Shown: positions 1 to 11,749 of the stretch, in pieces
How positions within the stretch are numbered: the first letter of the stretch is position 1
Layout: the number at the start of each line of letters is the position of its first letter
NCBI GenBank assembly: GCA_026260175.1
Contig: JAKCWW010000843.1
Coordinates: forward strand, 8,271 to 38,021
DNA length: 29,751 bases
Source: Reticulitermes lucifugus
Taxonomy: Eukaryota; Arthropoda; Insecta; Blattodea; Rhinotermitidae
Reading direction: 5' to 3'
The notes under the pieces: model-generated
The model's database searches: none
Seen by the model: the letters and a program-made list of their open reading frames with translations, nothing else
Told to the model about the DNA's origin: nothing
Position numbers and translations under genes: made by a program

Positions 1-21
1 CATATAGGGCTGTTGAGCCAT

Positions 22-22
22 G

Positions 23-57
<35 letters not shown>

Positions 58-67
58 CATCATCATC
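22..67. repeat. (TTA)n/(TCA)n microsatellite
   Basis: About ten TTA units pass into TCA units. It is a simple repeat inside the gene's intron with no visible function. Confidence 0.9.
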
Positions 68-583
68 TGAGAACCCACGATTAACTGTACACATCACTAA
101 TTTCAAGGCATGTAAGCAACAGTGCAGAGCACTTATAAAACAACTCTGCCTGTCTGTCTATCTGTCTGCAAGCATGAAACAACTCAAGAATAAATGAACA
201 GATTTTCATGAAATTTGATAATTTTGGCCCATTCCAGTTTTGGTTAGAAATTTATAACATTAACAAACACTTTACCTGAAAACCTAGATACATTTTGGTA
301 ATCACCTCAAGCATAACTCACTGAATATTTAACAGAGCAAAACAAGTCAGTAACAAATGTTGTACAGAAAAATGACACACGGATTTCAAAATAACTAAAT
401 AAAATGTATCAAACACATCATTAATGTTAGGAGTGCATACGATCCCTAACTTGTTTATATTACCAAATGAAGAATGGACATCTAATGGAAATAACAAACT
501 ATACAGAAAGGCCACACTGTGTAACAGTTCTAAAGAAAACAGCAGCTGTGTCAACAACTGATCTGTTGCATGGAAATCAAAAT

Positions 584-755
584 GTCACCTACAGACCACA
601 GGTTCTATTGCACATAAGTCATTATTTCACTTAGTTCATGTGCTTAAGGTGACCATAGGATACTGAACTGTGACCTACGGATCCCAGGTCCTATTAGACA
701 TAAGTCATCATTTTACTTCTTTCATGTGCACAAAGTGGCCATATGAAATCAAATT
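584..755. repeat. Two-copy 86-bp tandem repeat
   Basis: Unit 1 starts GTCACCTACAGACCACAGG and unit 2 starts GTGACCTACGGATCCCAGG, 86 bases later. Both continue with CTATT, ACATAAGTCAT, a TTCATGTGC block and GTGRCCATA. The units differ at many positions, so the duplication is old. Confidence 0.75.
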
Positions 756-1862
756 ACAATGCCAGAAATAATTCCACAACAGAATCAGATGAATGATTCC
801 ATTTGGCCATGGAAGTGCCATTGTCTGGCATAACAAAGGGGTAATTGAAATTTTAATTTTATAGCATATACAAAAAAATTAATGCTCCCTTAATAGCAGC
901 ATTTTATGTACATGTTTCTTCCGAAATCTTCAAAAATGTTATTTAAACATGTCATGTATGATTATACATCCGTTATCGGTACCAACATTCAGCTACTGTA
1001 CATGCAATATAGTGCTGACAATGCCAATATATTTTACTATTACATTTCTACATGTCCTTTAATGTACACCATCAACTTCAAAATTTGTGTTGAACACTTC
1101 AGATATGAAACATGTAGATAAAGGCATATATAAGCACACTGCAGTCACAACCTACCCATCACACACCCATTTTATGCACTTCTTGTGAAGAATGCATTAA
1201 CAGGAATATAAAATATAAATAAAATCTTGTGTCATGAGACATAAGGTTCTAATGCAACTAACTATTAGGGTCAGTGTCCTGTAGGATGTGCCACCATGTG
1301 GTCTTGTAGATCAGTACCAACACCGTTTTGGACAAACGTGCTGCCTATATCTCACTGCAGAAGTCAACCGATTATGAAAAAGTGGTCCTTGTACTGTACA
1401 AATGGCAGCTACATGCCACAGTCTGGTGAGAAGGCTAACTAGGGTCACTAAAAAGTTGAGGGAACCTGCCACAAGACAGCCATTGCCGACACTCAGTTTA
1501 TTCTTCTACCATGAAGATGGGAGCAGCATGTTATGCCAAACTATTGGTAAACTTCTACTAAACTAGCTGAGATCATATCTACACTAAGATTACAAATTAC
1601 TAAGTGGGAGAGGTATAGAACCAAACCCACAGGTCTGTTTAATAAGCCATGTATAATGAAATTTCATGGAAATACTGAGACAGGACTACAGCTGACACAG
1701 AATCAGTATCCAGTGCATACATGATATTCAGGAGAATGTTCAGAATAACAGTTCTTGTTTCAATGCTTCCAAGTCAACTCTCCTAGAGTAAAACAATTTA
1801 CACAAAACTTGGGGATATAAGAGTAAAAATAGTCTACCATATGTAGACAAAGTGCAACATAC

Positions 1863-2289
1863 CTGACTCTTTGTGTCCCCTTTCGGACTGTCCCTTTGTT
1901 TCGGTGGAGCACTCAACTGAGCTTTGAGGATAGGCGAGGCTGGTGCAGGGGCAAGGGGCAGTGAGGTATCACCTGAAGTTGCAGAACTTTCGGATGTTAT
2001 CTGGGGCACAGGAGATGTGGTAGGTGGGGGAGGGGTCACAGTTTTGGTCACAATATTAAGACCCTTGCGCTGTACAGGCACTGATGGTGCAAGTGATTGT
2101 TGTGCTGGCTGGGGTGATGGCGGCTGCTGAACGGTACCGGACACTGATACAGGGATTGAGAATGGATTTGCTCGCACCTTTATACCCTCGTAGAACATCT
2201 GACTGTTGGTGCCAGGCTGGTCCCCACTCCCGCTGATGCCATTCGAATGCTTCTGAGGGTTCGGCCCGACTGTGCCTCCAAACACGGAC
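1863..2289 (-). CDS. ARID2: ARID2/BAP170 exon, end of RFX-like domain and Pro/Ser-rich region
   Basis: A 427-nt exon. One base completes the split Arg codon, then SVFGGTVGPNPQKHSNGISG follows, the end of the RFX-like domain (human CLRTVFPNHTVKR). After that come NSQMFYEGIKVRANPFSIPV and a Pro/Ser/Thr-rich segment with PSPQPAQQSLAPSVPVQ, VTKTVTPPPPTTSPVPQ and PASPILKAQLSAPPKQRDSP, ending KGDTKSQ. The acceptor is TTGCTCCAG and the donor CAG/GTATGT, phase 0. Human ARID2 has an equivalent long disordered Gln/Pro-rich region here. The rest of that region and the C-terminal C2H2 zinc fingers must lie below position 1, so the gene is cut by the window edge. Confidence 0.92.
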
Positions 2290-3164
2290 CTGGAGCAACA
2301 AAAATAACAGTGTTCAAACAAGCAGCAGAGATTTATTCTTTTAATATGGATTCGTGTCTGTTGTTTATTTAATGATGCTGTCTCAGCTATACAATATAAA
2401 TAACGTTCAATGAGAGGATAATGGTTAATTGTGAATTCAAAGGACATGGATAGAAACATCAATGGGCTATCTTCAGGTACAAATCCATAAGGAACGGAGC
2501 AAAACAAAGAATACAGAGCTCCATGCTTCAGGGCAGATAACTGAACTTGAACATCCCAAATATGATGGACAGGAACAAGTCAACAACAATATTTGTTTTA
2601 AACAACATAACAGTGAAAATCATGGTCAAATGACTATGTATACCTTCAATGTCAAACCCATTAGATTTTGTGCAGCAAATAAACTGTGCCTGAAGCTCAT
2701 GCCAACAGTTAAGCAGCCTTGGGTCTTTGTTCCTTACTCATACTGAATCACTATTACAAAATCAGAGGTTGAATATTATGTAACAGGATCAGGTCACTGC
2801 TACCTACATGGGGGGGATTTACCCCAACTGTCTGTCTCAAAGTATATGATGTATCTAGCCTCTCTTCCAAATTATGTTGTTATAGTGGTGTCAACATGAC
2901 ACACAAAATTATTTCTATAAGATTCTGATGATGGTATAACAAATTTTGGATTGTTTGCTTCACAGAGCAAATCATCCTAAATGTTCTAATACATTTACAA
3001 CAGTTTAACATTCTACACTGAAGTTAAGGAAAATGTTCCATGGATTGAACACCCCCCCCCTAATTCTCACTTGAACTGTTATGCTTCCCCAGCAGTGTAT
3101 TTTTCATCTGGTATACTTTATACTGCTATCAGTATCTCAGAGTACACAGTAACGGTTGTAGGAT

Positions 3165-3360
3165 ATATGATGAATTGGAAAGGATTTGCAAGAAGCAGTC
3201 ATGGCCTAATCAATGTATTCCCAGCATCTGCCTCAAAAGACCAAGGAAAAGCACCAGAAAAACCTAAGTCACAACAGCTGGAGTCCTGACTGAGATTCCA
3301 ACCCAGTACTTCACAAATACAAGTGCAAAGCATTACTGCTTTACTCCTTGATATACTTCT
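3165..3360 (-). mobile_element. Degraded tRNA-derived SINE
   Basis: On the minus strand a B-box-like GGGTTGGAATCTC lies near 3290-3305. It is followed by a body that ends AGGCCATGACTGCTTCTTGC and AATCCTTTCC. A similar body end (AGGCCACGACTGCTTCCTCC, AATCCTTCCC) occurs in the plus-strand copy near 23115-23150. The A box is not clear, so family assignment rests on the B box and the shared 3' part. Confidence 0.5.
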
Positions 3361-4000
3361 CCCATGTCCCCATGTCCTTCCCTAATTCCCCATCCACTTA
3401 TGTAATCATTCTCTACAAATGTTGGTAGTACTACCCTTTGCTAGTGACAAGTGTGTTGGGCTGGTTGACAAATTCCAGACTGGGCTGAGGCAAATACAAT
3501 GATAGGCAGAAAGGGGAAAGCCTTGAACACATATCATACTCAGCATACAGAGTACTTCTTTCCCCTGCCTCAGTGAAGCAGCAAAAAGACATTTATTACT
3601 ATTTCAGCTTTGAGATTTCCACTTCATGATAAAGTTACAGAGGACAAACAGCAAAGTGCATTCCAAAAGTCAGTTCCTTTTCATCTGATCAAGAAACTCC
3701 TTTGGCACTTTTGATGGATAATAATGATCACGTTTAATGCTTACATGGTGCAGTCCACAGGAGAGTTTCATTTTACTTTGATGAGGGTGACTGAAGTGTT
3801 AATTTTTCCAAAGGAAAACTGCTGTGCTCTATGCATTTCTTGACTGACATTGGTTATGGATTCCTGATGATATTCTTCAACATTCAGGAACAAAAGGAAA
3901 CCAGGATACAGCAAAGTGGATATGGGACATATGTGCATTGCCAGCAAACAGTGCACGTGCACCACCTTGGGATTTTGACATTTAATAATTCATTAAATTA

Positions 4001-4007
<7 letters not shown>

Positions 4008-4036
<29 letters not shown>
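4008..4036. repeat. (TA)n microsatellite
   Basis: About fourteen TA dinucleotides followed by ACACACAAACACA. Simple repeat in an intron. Confidence 0.9.
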
Positions 4037-4042
<6 letters not shown>

Positions 4043-4577
4043 AACACATAAGAAACAAAAACTAAATTTTGTACAGTTCCTAGAGTTCTAGTTTAAGAAT
4101 TAAGGATTTTAATTAAATGACAACTATGTTACTACCTTGTCCAGCATTAATCACTAAAAAATCTGATCACTTTATGTATAGGTAATGTGCACCACCTTGC
4201 AAAAATTCTTGCCAGCACACTTGACTGTAAGGCAGCGCCACAACTCATTTCTTCAGAAAAAAAAAAAAAGGCAACTCCCAGTAAACAGTTTACAAGACCT
4301 AACTGCTTCACGCAAACTTCACACTGCAACAACTGAGGCACAATAAGACTTACTCTGGGGACAGAAAAGGCAATAACATTTTGTATGGTTCTGTGGTCAA
4401 CTTTTGGCAAGTAAATTTTTGACACAGCAAGCAAACGGGTCATAATTTCAAGATGTACTTCATACAAAGTCTAACATTTCTCATTCACCTCTGAAAGGCT
4501 TTACAGACACTGTTTAAGAAGCACAATAATATGCAGACCTGATACATACATTCAACTGCCTACTACAAAGGACGTAC

Positions 4578-4851
4578 CTGACGCAGCGAGGGAAGTGTAG
4601 CGGAGCAATAACACCACGCCGGCCGATCTTGGCACACGCAGTCAGATACTGCTTGTACAGTTCCGCTTGCTCCATGCGGCAACCAGTGGCTGGTTCAAAT
4701 GTGGCACGCAGCCATGCTAGAGCAAACTGCTCATTCTCCTGTGCTGCCTGTTGGTGTGCATGCTGCTGCTGCTGATACTGCTGAGGTGTCTGTGCCACTG
4801 TCAGTGTCACTGGAGTAGCAACTGCTGGCTGCGGGGCTCCAATCACCACTC
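4578..4851 (-). CDS. ARID2: ARID2/BAP170 exon, RFX-like winged-helix DNA-binding domain
   Basis: A 274-nt exon encoding RVVIGAPQPAVATPVTLTVA, a short Gln-rich stretch (QTPQQYQQQQHAHQQAAQE), then the RFX-like domain: NEQFALAWLRATFEPATGC, MEQAELYKQYLTACAKIGRR and GVIAPLHFPRCVR. Human ARID2 has [39 protein letters not shown] and FYKCLRTVFPNH in the same order, so the domain is clear and continues into the next exon. The acceptor is CCTGCAG with the exon starting GAGTGG; the donor is GTCAG/GTACGT with two bases of an Arg codon left over. The 5.7-kb intron before it could hide a small alternative exon, but the phases already join correctly (phase 1). Confidence 0.95.
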
Positions 4852-5833
4852 CTGCAGGATAAGTACACAGTTTAAATGCTACTGAAATTAACTGGCAAGC
4901 ATGAGAAAGAACCGTAATATTTATTACATGCATATAACAACATGCGATGATGTGTATGGAAACATGATGGTACAGGAACGGGTTCTACAAATGTGAAATA
5001 TACTGAACCACTAAGAATCATGTCAAATTGGTTGCTTGGTATTGACAATGCTGAGCTTTCCTTCAGGTTCTAATAACAGAAAGTTAATTAGTTAATACAA
5101 GCTCACAATCCTGTGATTTCTCGATCACAAAGCTTGTTGAAATTTCAAAGAGAAAATATAACAATTCCCCTCTCTAAAGACATCCACAGATAACATTTCC
5201 ATTGATACATCCTTATAATTACAGACCTCCAGGGATATTATCAAACCACAATGTTATTATGTTTACCACAAACATGAAACCTTCTTTGAAGCTGGCTTCA
5301 TAGAATACATGATGCTGCCACCTACAGATGTCTTTATACTGGCAAAGGTGAAGACTGCAACACCCAAAACACAGGTGTCTCACGACTGCTTCACAACGAA
5401 ACTGTTCTCACTACTCACTTCCAGCTTGTGCGTGTATCAGTACCTATAAGAATGACTTTCTATATGGGGACAGAACAACAAAATGTCATCTCTCGCGCTT
5501 TTACGTATACTGACAGTGGAGACATTGTGTGACGGAACACTAGCTTTTGTTTCAGAAAAAGTCATTCTTAAAAGTTCAGTACAGACTGTACTTGCTATAA
5601 ACTACACCTATTACCTGATTCATTAACATCAGTCATACACCTTTACCAACACACAAGGAAGTTAGGTAATACATATATAATTTAACACATATGCAAAAAC
5701 CAATTTCTGCAGCCCTAGTGGACACGAAAGACCTACCAATCCACTTTCCCTTTCAATATATTACAGTTCTGCACTTTGTTACATAGTAAAACACAGAGCA
5801 TGACAGAACACTACAAATTCCATTTTTAAATTA

Positions 5834-6442
5834 CCGTATTTTTCGGCGTATAAGACGCACCGGCGTATAGGACACATCCCATTTTTTATGCAGATTTTTT
5901 GGAAAAAATAATTTTAGTATATTTTATCATGCATTTATTGAATAAAAAATACATTGATTTTTCAGGGAATTCGTACATAACAAATAATCTGGCCAATTTG
6001 CAGTTTCTCTACGGAGATTGCGATTATTAGGATTTGCCTCTTTTAACTGCTGCTCTTGCTTTCTCCAAGTTCGTATCATATTTTCAGTTGGCGGCGGCCC
6101 AAATTGCCGCTCTGCTGCCCTATTGCCATGTTCCTTTGCGTACTCAATGACGGCACGCTTGAATGCAATGGTATATGACTGCATTTCGGGTGAATCATGG
6201 GTTAGTCTACTGCGAGACTGTGCAACTAGAAGAACTCAAACTGACATCACCAACACGTGAGCATGTGCTGAACACGCATGCCCGATGGTTTACACGAACG
6301 TAAACGGATAGAGTAGACTTTGACAGATCAAAATTCCCGCATTTTTTGGCGTATAAGATGCACTGGCATTTAGGACGCACTCCATTTCTCAGACAAATTT
6401 TTAGGCAAAAAAAAAGTGTGTCTTATATGCCGAAAAATACGG
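5834..6442 (-). mobile_element. pogo/Tigger-like DNA transposon, internally deleted
   Basis: A 609-bp element flanked by TA on both sides (5832-5833, 6443-6444), as expected for Tc1/mariner-superfamily insertion. The left end CCGTATTTTTCGGCGTATAA and right end (reverse complement CCGTATTTTTCGGCATATAA) are near-perfect inverted repeats. Inside is a minus-strand remnant of a transposase. Unusually, a second copy of the left end, in direct orientation, lies at about 6338-6412 just inside the right end. Confidence 0.88.
5927..6184 (-). pseudogene. pogo-type transposase N-terminal fragment (helix-turn-helix)
   Basis: The minus-strand frame reads MQSYTIAFKRAVIEYAKEHG, NRAAERQFG, IRTWRKQEQQLKEAN and ANWPDYLL. 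This resembles the N-terminal DNA-binding helix-turn-helix of pogo/Tigger-like transposases, where FK..V..YAKE.GNRAA..FG and WRKQE are typical. Only about 70 recognisable residues remain. The catalytic DDE domain is absent, the reading runs into terminal sequence, and the element is only 609 bp, so this is a non-autonomous relic rather than a host gene. Confidence in the family is good; activity is not expected. Confidence 0.8.
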
Positions 6443-7298
6443 TATTTACCACAATGTATGATACAGCATGCGTCAGTGCTCCTCTGTCACTGCTTAGCAT
6501 ATAACACATATCATCTCCCCATTAAATTCTAGCCTTGTGATGCTCCCTTCTATTGACTGTACTGTTCTATTGACAGTAATACACACCATGACAGCCACAG
6601 TATAGCACTTGGCCATCTCTTACTCATACATAAGTGTACTTACACATGCAAGGAGGTAACTCTTAATTCAAAATGTTGATTCTTCTTTTCTAGCAATTTA
6701 CACTACAATATCAAATTTCTATAGCCCATGGTCCATAGTTTCTTTGAAATTCCAGGGCACGAAGGTTTTACTGCACATGATACATTGCAACATGTTACAG
6801 TTCTTGTTAAAATGTTCTAACAAAAACAGCACCAGGGACTGCCACTGACATCTATCAATGAAGGGATAAAAACTGTTCACTGTGTGAAAGATGAAGATGA
6901 CACACAGGATCATTAACGGTCATGAACAGACGACAGTAAACTTCTCCAACACACAGCTAACAATAATGTGTCCCACAAACACCATACCTGGATTCTATTA
7001 CAAATGATCAACCCACAGCTCCCATACAACAAGTGTGCTTTGTGCTAACAAATTTCTGTGCTTTGAATTTACTGGAACGGGGGAAAATGACGAGAAAACA
7101 ACACAAGTGAAAGGATTACTGAATGTACATATTTCTTTTTACCTTGCGAGAAAGCTGAATGCATAGCTGAAATTCAAATATATACCATGGATTAATACAC
7201 ACGAAATTTAAGACTGCAAAATAAATATATTTTTATCAGTTCCTAGTACAAATTATGGTATTCTCATAAGCAATATTGAAAGTGGTACACATCTGTCA

Positions 7299-7341
7299 TC
7301 GTCATCGTCGTCACAATCATCATCATCATCATCATCATCAA
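7299..7341. repeat. (ATC)n microsatellite
   Basis: ATCGTC units followed by eight or more ATC units. Simple repeat. Confidence 0.88.
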
Positions 7342-7574
7342 CTATAAATTAACAAGTGTTTTCTGTTCCCTCTGTACTGAAGAGAGACATACAGATAATC
7401 CAACTGAGCAAACCATTCCATTTACTGTGTTGGAGCGTTGATCTTGCACACATCCTAAGAAAGAATTATGCTGTTACCCACAATATGCATATTTCATACT
7501 TTGCTAGACAAGCACTCAAATCAACAGAAGAGGACAGAGGGAAAATCGTCTGCAATTTACTTAGTAAACAACAA

Positions 7575-7785
7575 AGGGTAAAGTTATCCCTGTCCACACC
7601 ATGAAGGCATATAGGGGAAGTGGAGGTATAGCTCTACTCATTCTTATCTCTGTACTTGATGGGAGCTGCGTGGCCAGAATCACACCCCAGCTACTTTACT
7701 CCCAGGGACAGAGCCCCCCCAATACCCACTGAACAGGAGACTGGGTGTTTAGTAACTAGTGTAACGCCCATTGAGCTAGTCACCT
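7575..7785 (-). mobile_element. SINE, family 1, minus orientation
   Basis: The 3' end of the SINE is at the left: AGTTATCCCTGTCCACACCA, then TGAAGGCATATAGGGG, GGTATAGCTCTACTCATTC, then CCCAGCTACTTTACTCCCAG. The same blocks recur near 11040-11200, 21890-22270, 23530-23650 and 29615-29751. A tRNA-like A-box region (GTGACTAGCTCAATGGGCG on the minus strand) remains near 7760-7785 but the B-box segment is lost. Confidence 0.75.
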
Positions 7786-8519
7786 AATTTGTCATAGCCT
7801 ATACTGTTATTGTTTACAGATTTACTAGTTTAATTACAGCATCAGGCTTTACACATCAACTGGAAGGAAAGACTAAAACAGCATGTGCATACTTAAGAGT
7901 GGCTGCATCTGCAGGTTAGCTTCCTGGGCACACACACATACTGTATATATACACATCTTCGAATAGTATACGTGCCACATCAGTGACAAGGGTTACAGCT
8001 ATTAAAAGAGAAGCTGCAGCATGATTTAAAGAAACTAAGATGACTCAGGAAGCTCATGCATCAGTGCCATTACACTTGTGTGTAGAGATGAAGAGGTACT
8101 TTACTGTTGTGGTGGAAATCAGGTCACAGTTGTTAACTCCAGGGACTCACATGCTATTACACAGATTAATACACTTTATTATTACCTTGTTTACTGTAAC
8201 AACCAATCACAATAAGTAACTAGAATTCCTAATTTCGGCAGAATAAAGATACGAAAAAAATCTGAATGCTTATAGTGCCTCGCTGGTTTGTTGATACATT
8301 TTAACTGAATGTTTGAAATGAGTCACTAATCTCTTAATACATTTTGATACACAGTCAGTGGGTCAGCAGGTTCATTATTTGCAACAGAAATCATCATGCC
8401 GCGTGTTGCACTGATGTCATACAGACAGCGAACTGCTCACTGCAGCTGTTCCTCACACTAACCTAGGATGATATGGTAATCAGCATACAGCAGTGCTGAC
8501 AGCACAGCGTTTTGCGAGA

Positions 8520-8990
8520 GTAATAATTTTAGTAAAATTGGAAGTTTCAATAAAATAAATGGAACAATTCGACAGAACTTCTGGGAAAGCACAGCAGGAA
8601 GTAGTCAATTAAGATTACACAAAATAACAGCTAAACCAACACACGTTTGGAACAGAAACTTGGACTTTAAGAACATAGAAAGACTGGAAGCTCAAGAAAT
8701 GAAATTCATCAGAACAGTTCTGGGGCTCAAAAAAAGACTATTTATGGAATGAATACACAGTAATTGGGAGAAACCAATACAGTAAAGGGTACAGATGAAT
8801 ACAGACTGCAATACACAACTCTCACTTGGAACAAACAGAAGATACATGATTTTCCAAGAGGCTGTTTTACTACAAGCCCAGAAATTGAAGAGAAGTAGAA
8901 AGACCAGAACAATTATGTTCCAAACAGTTTTCAGTCTTCGAGTGTGTCCAAGTGGTATTACACTCAATAAAGAAGAAAGAAGTCAGCTAA
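8520..8990 (+). pseudogene. Decayed LINE reverse-transcriptase C-terminal fragment
   Basis: With several stops and frame shifts the plus strand reads SQLRLHKITAK, a W-rich block, then ERLEAQEMKFIRTVLGL. This resembles the region after the reverse-transcriptase domain of a common arthropod LINE family (LRLY..IA.P.L.YGSETW followed by RLEA.EMRFLR...G). The similarity is from memory and the copy is badly broken. Confidence 0.5.
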
Positions 8991-10532
8991 TCAGCAGGTT
9001 CAGAACGATGAAAACTTGTGCCATTTATTCCAGGCAAGTATTTCTAGTTGTTCCACATCCCTTGTGAAAAACGGCAATCAATATGTCTGTTACAAGCCTC
9101 ATGTTTTTATGGAAACCTACAAAAGGTAAAAACTTTGTCATACATATTACATATGATCACCTATAATCAATATCACAGTGTGACACAAAAATGAATATAC
9201 AAAATTTGATTTTCACTCAGACATGTGCTTATGCAAATGATGATTACGAATATGCCTGTATATCATGTTTGTGGCAGTTCCTAAGCAACCTACAAATAAC
9301 AATCTATACAAGGGCCAATAATTATGACCATATAATAAAAAAATAATTCTTTCAACTAATTGCAAAGGTGTATGAGAATTACCCTATGATTTACTAGTTA
9401 CCTATTTTTGTAAACGATACCAACGGTGCATTTTATGGAATTTTCTAGCAAATAACAACATATGTGGTTTATATGTAGCTCTAAAATAAAATAAAGTTTT
9501 GTAATAAAGTCTCGTCTTACTGTGGCACAAAAAACACATACTGACACCAGTTTTTCTCAAACTGTGGATCATGAACTGCTGACACAGGGCACACCCATAC
9601 AAATGGACTAAAAAGTTTTCAGGTGGCCATATGTACAACAAACAATCAGCCTGCATGTGACTTCTGCACCACACCTTAAGAAATTAATTTACGTAAGTTT
9701 CAAAAAACTTCATGGTATACGCTCCAAGCACTATGCAGAAAGATGGGTGCTGGACACACAGTATGTGCAAAACGAACCACAAAACAGAGGAATTTAGTTG
9801 TGACACAACTGAAGAGAACTGCAGCAGAATCTTAACAGTTTGAGGTAAAAAAGACTGCGGCTGCTCCCAAAAGCTTGGACTACACTGATTTCTCCAATTC
9901 CAGCATTAACTGTTAGGATACATTGAAATGCATACCCAAATCACATGACAATACAGAAGAATACTTAAGAAGATGGCTAAAAGAGTGTACAGTAATGCCT
10001 GAAAGACAGGTGTGCTCACAGAAATATGAACTTCCACTGAATTCAGTACCCAACAGAGAAACACATCAACTTGGATGAAACAGAAACTCAAATAATTGGG
10101 ACTCAGAGAATCGAATCTGCACTGTACTTGTACATCCAGAGATCAAAATGAACGATAATATTATCTTGTGATGCCAATTGCACAGGCTTATGCAATTACA
10201 TCAAAAGATCAGAAATAAAGGCACTGAAATGTAATGTAAATTGAATTCGGTTTTTGATACAGTGTTTGAACAGCAAAGTTTTATTACATTATTCATCAAA
10301 CCTCACATCCCACAGTCCCTGCAAACATGGCCATACACAGAAAGGAAGGGTTTACAGAACTGTCTAGCGAGACATAAGAAAAGTGTTCCTTCTCAAGAAG
10401 AATCAGTTGCAGAAACAAAACATTACATCCAAGACACCCTACTGTCTTAACTAGTCAAGGATATGATACTGACAAAACTGAACTGAATATTCATATGTGA
10501 ACTATAACGGTGAATGGCAGTAGTCTGCTTAC

Positions 10533-10740
10533 TCTGTGGTGTTGATTGTCGGTGGGGAGTAGTGGCAGCTGGAGGGCGCACTGCAGGCGATACAGCAGGC
10601 ACAGGAGGGTTAGGGTTTGGAGTCCCAGTAGCCAAAGCAGTTGTTGTCGTCGTGGTGGTCGTTGTAGCACCTGCCTGTGTCCCAGACACAGTCTCAACCA
10701 CACGCATTAGGATGCAAGCTTTTGGCCCGTAACTTTGTGC
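10533..10740 (-). CDS. ARID2: ARID2/BAP170 exon, end of ARM-like region and Thr/Pro linker
   Basis: A 208-nt exon beginning AQSYGPKACILMRVVETVSG, which continues LITVE of the previous exon in the same way as human ARID2 ([20 protein letters not shown]). It then becomes low complexity: a run of nine Thr, then ATGTPNPNPPVPAVSPAVRP and a basic HRQSTPQ end. The acceptor is TTTTATAG before GCACAAAG. The donor is CAGA/GTAAGC, leaving one base (A) that joins GA of the next exon to make Arg. The Thr codons are a mixture of ACA, ACG, ACC and ACT, so the run is held at protein level rather than being a fresh triplet expansion. The linker probably connects the ARM-like region to the RFX-like domain. Confidence 0.88.
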
Positions 10741-11035
10741 CTATAAAATCAAAAGTGCATACATTTTAATTTTCTGTATTATCACTAAATGGGTTTATTT
10801 ATGACTAAACCATTTCCAAGTTTTACATACACATCTAGCTATCATTTAATTATAAGGCTTGAACAGTATTTATATGAACAACAAAAGTACGACAGTGTTC
10901 ATAAAAATGAGACTGAAGATAGTAAAAAGGTTCAAAGAATTAAAAAACCTTGTAAACTTCATAAACAAATCACAGACATCTTGAAACTGTTATTCTAACT
11001 AGATGGGGGGGGGGGAAGGTAAAATAAGAAGTAAA

Positions 11036-11307
11036 ACAAAAGGTGAAGTTGTCCCTGTACATGCCATGAAGGCATATAAATACAGCAGAGGTGTAATTAC
11101 ACTCATTCTGAACCTCAGCACTAGACAGAGGTGAGTGGTCAACTTCATGCCCCAGCTGCTTTACACTTGGGAAAGAACTCTAGCACCCACTGAATAGGAG
11201 GCTGCATGGGCCCCAGAAGTGGTTTGGACTTTTGAAGAAGAGAAAAATTGCTTGCTCCTGCCAGGATTCAAACCCTGGACTGTCCAGCCCATGGCCTAGT
11301 CTCTATA
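11036..11307 (-). mobile_element. tRNA-derived SINE, family 1, minus orientation
   Basis: Best complete copy on this side. On the minus strand it begins near 11307 with a tRNA-like head containing the Pol III B box GGTTTGAATCC. It continues AAAAGTCCAAACC, AGCCTCCTATTCAGTGGGT, GACCACTCACCTCTGTCTAG and AATGAGTGTAATTACACCTC, and ends ATGCCTTCATGGCATGTACA and GGGACAACTTCACC. The A box is weak. Confidence 0.82.
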
Positions 11308-11342
11308 CATAATATGTTACTCTGTGTTACAATACATTTAAT

Positions 11343-11749
11343 ACACTTTATATTATTCACACTGTGCATTTTTAGTCTATCATACATCTCTTTAACCAAC
11401 CAATGAACACTTATTCTTTATTATACAATACAATTTACCATAAACTAGTCTGACATGTTTTTGAATCCCTATTTTGGGACTACTGTCCTAGCCTTCTACA
11501 CATAGACACAACTTCTGATGCACAGTGGACCCAGAAAACAATTGAGATATTCTACATTTTAACTTCTGTACTTTTAAAATGTACCATTATTGTTGATTTG
11601 TAATTTCTGTAATTCACAATCCAAGTCCCTGATGATGATCCCAAAATAGGGATTCGAAATATGTCCGACGAGTTTTATGGTAAATTGTATTGTATAATAA
11701 AGAATAATAAGTGTGCATTGGTTGGTTAAAGAGATGTATGATATTTAAT
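11343..11749. mobile_element. Fold-back element with hammerhead-like core, flanked by 14-bp duplications
   Basis: Two arms of about 105 bp (11378-11482 and 11640-11744) are near-perfect inverted repeats, for example CATACATCTCTTTAACCAAC at left against GTTGGTTAAAGAGATGTATG at right. The right side carries CTGATGA (11629), then a hairpin with stem ATCCC/GGGAT, then GAAATATGTC. The identical 14-mer ACAATACATTTAAT lies at 11329-11342 and 11750-11763, a likely target-site duplication. No coding capacity. Confidence 0.8.

Larger units (their letters stand above)
1..1862 (-). other. Intron (partial) downstream of the last visible ARID2 exon
   Basis: AT-rich, CpG-poor intron sequence. It holds a TTA/TCA microsatellite at the far left and an 86-bp two-copy tandem repeat at 584-755. 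I see no convincing coding exon; the short open frames here lack any recognisable motif or splice context. Confidence 0.7.
2290..4577 (-). other. ARID2 intron, 2288 nt
   Basis: GT-AG intron between the RFX-like exon and the Pro/Ser-rich exon. It contains a degraded tRNA-derived SINE (about 3165-3360), a C9 run near 3052, a TA microsatellite near 4008-4036 and an A-run near 4257. Nothing else in it looks coding. Confidence 0.8.
4852..10532 (-). other. ARID2 intron, 5681 nt
   Basis: Largest fully bounded intron of the gene here. It contains a pogo/Tigger-like element (5834-6442), a CAT/TCA microsatellite (about 7299-7341), a SINE (about 7575-7785) and a decayed LINE fragment (about 8520-8990). 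The rest (about 4860-5830, 6450-7290, 7790-8510, 9000-10530) is AT-rich sequence in which I recognise nothing. Confidence 0.8.

Noticed and set aside
146..230. Transposon end (CTGTCTGTCTATCTGTCTGC, GATTTTCATGAAATTTG)
   Set aside because: Similar phrases occur in insect repeats, but no second end or second copy was found in the window.
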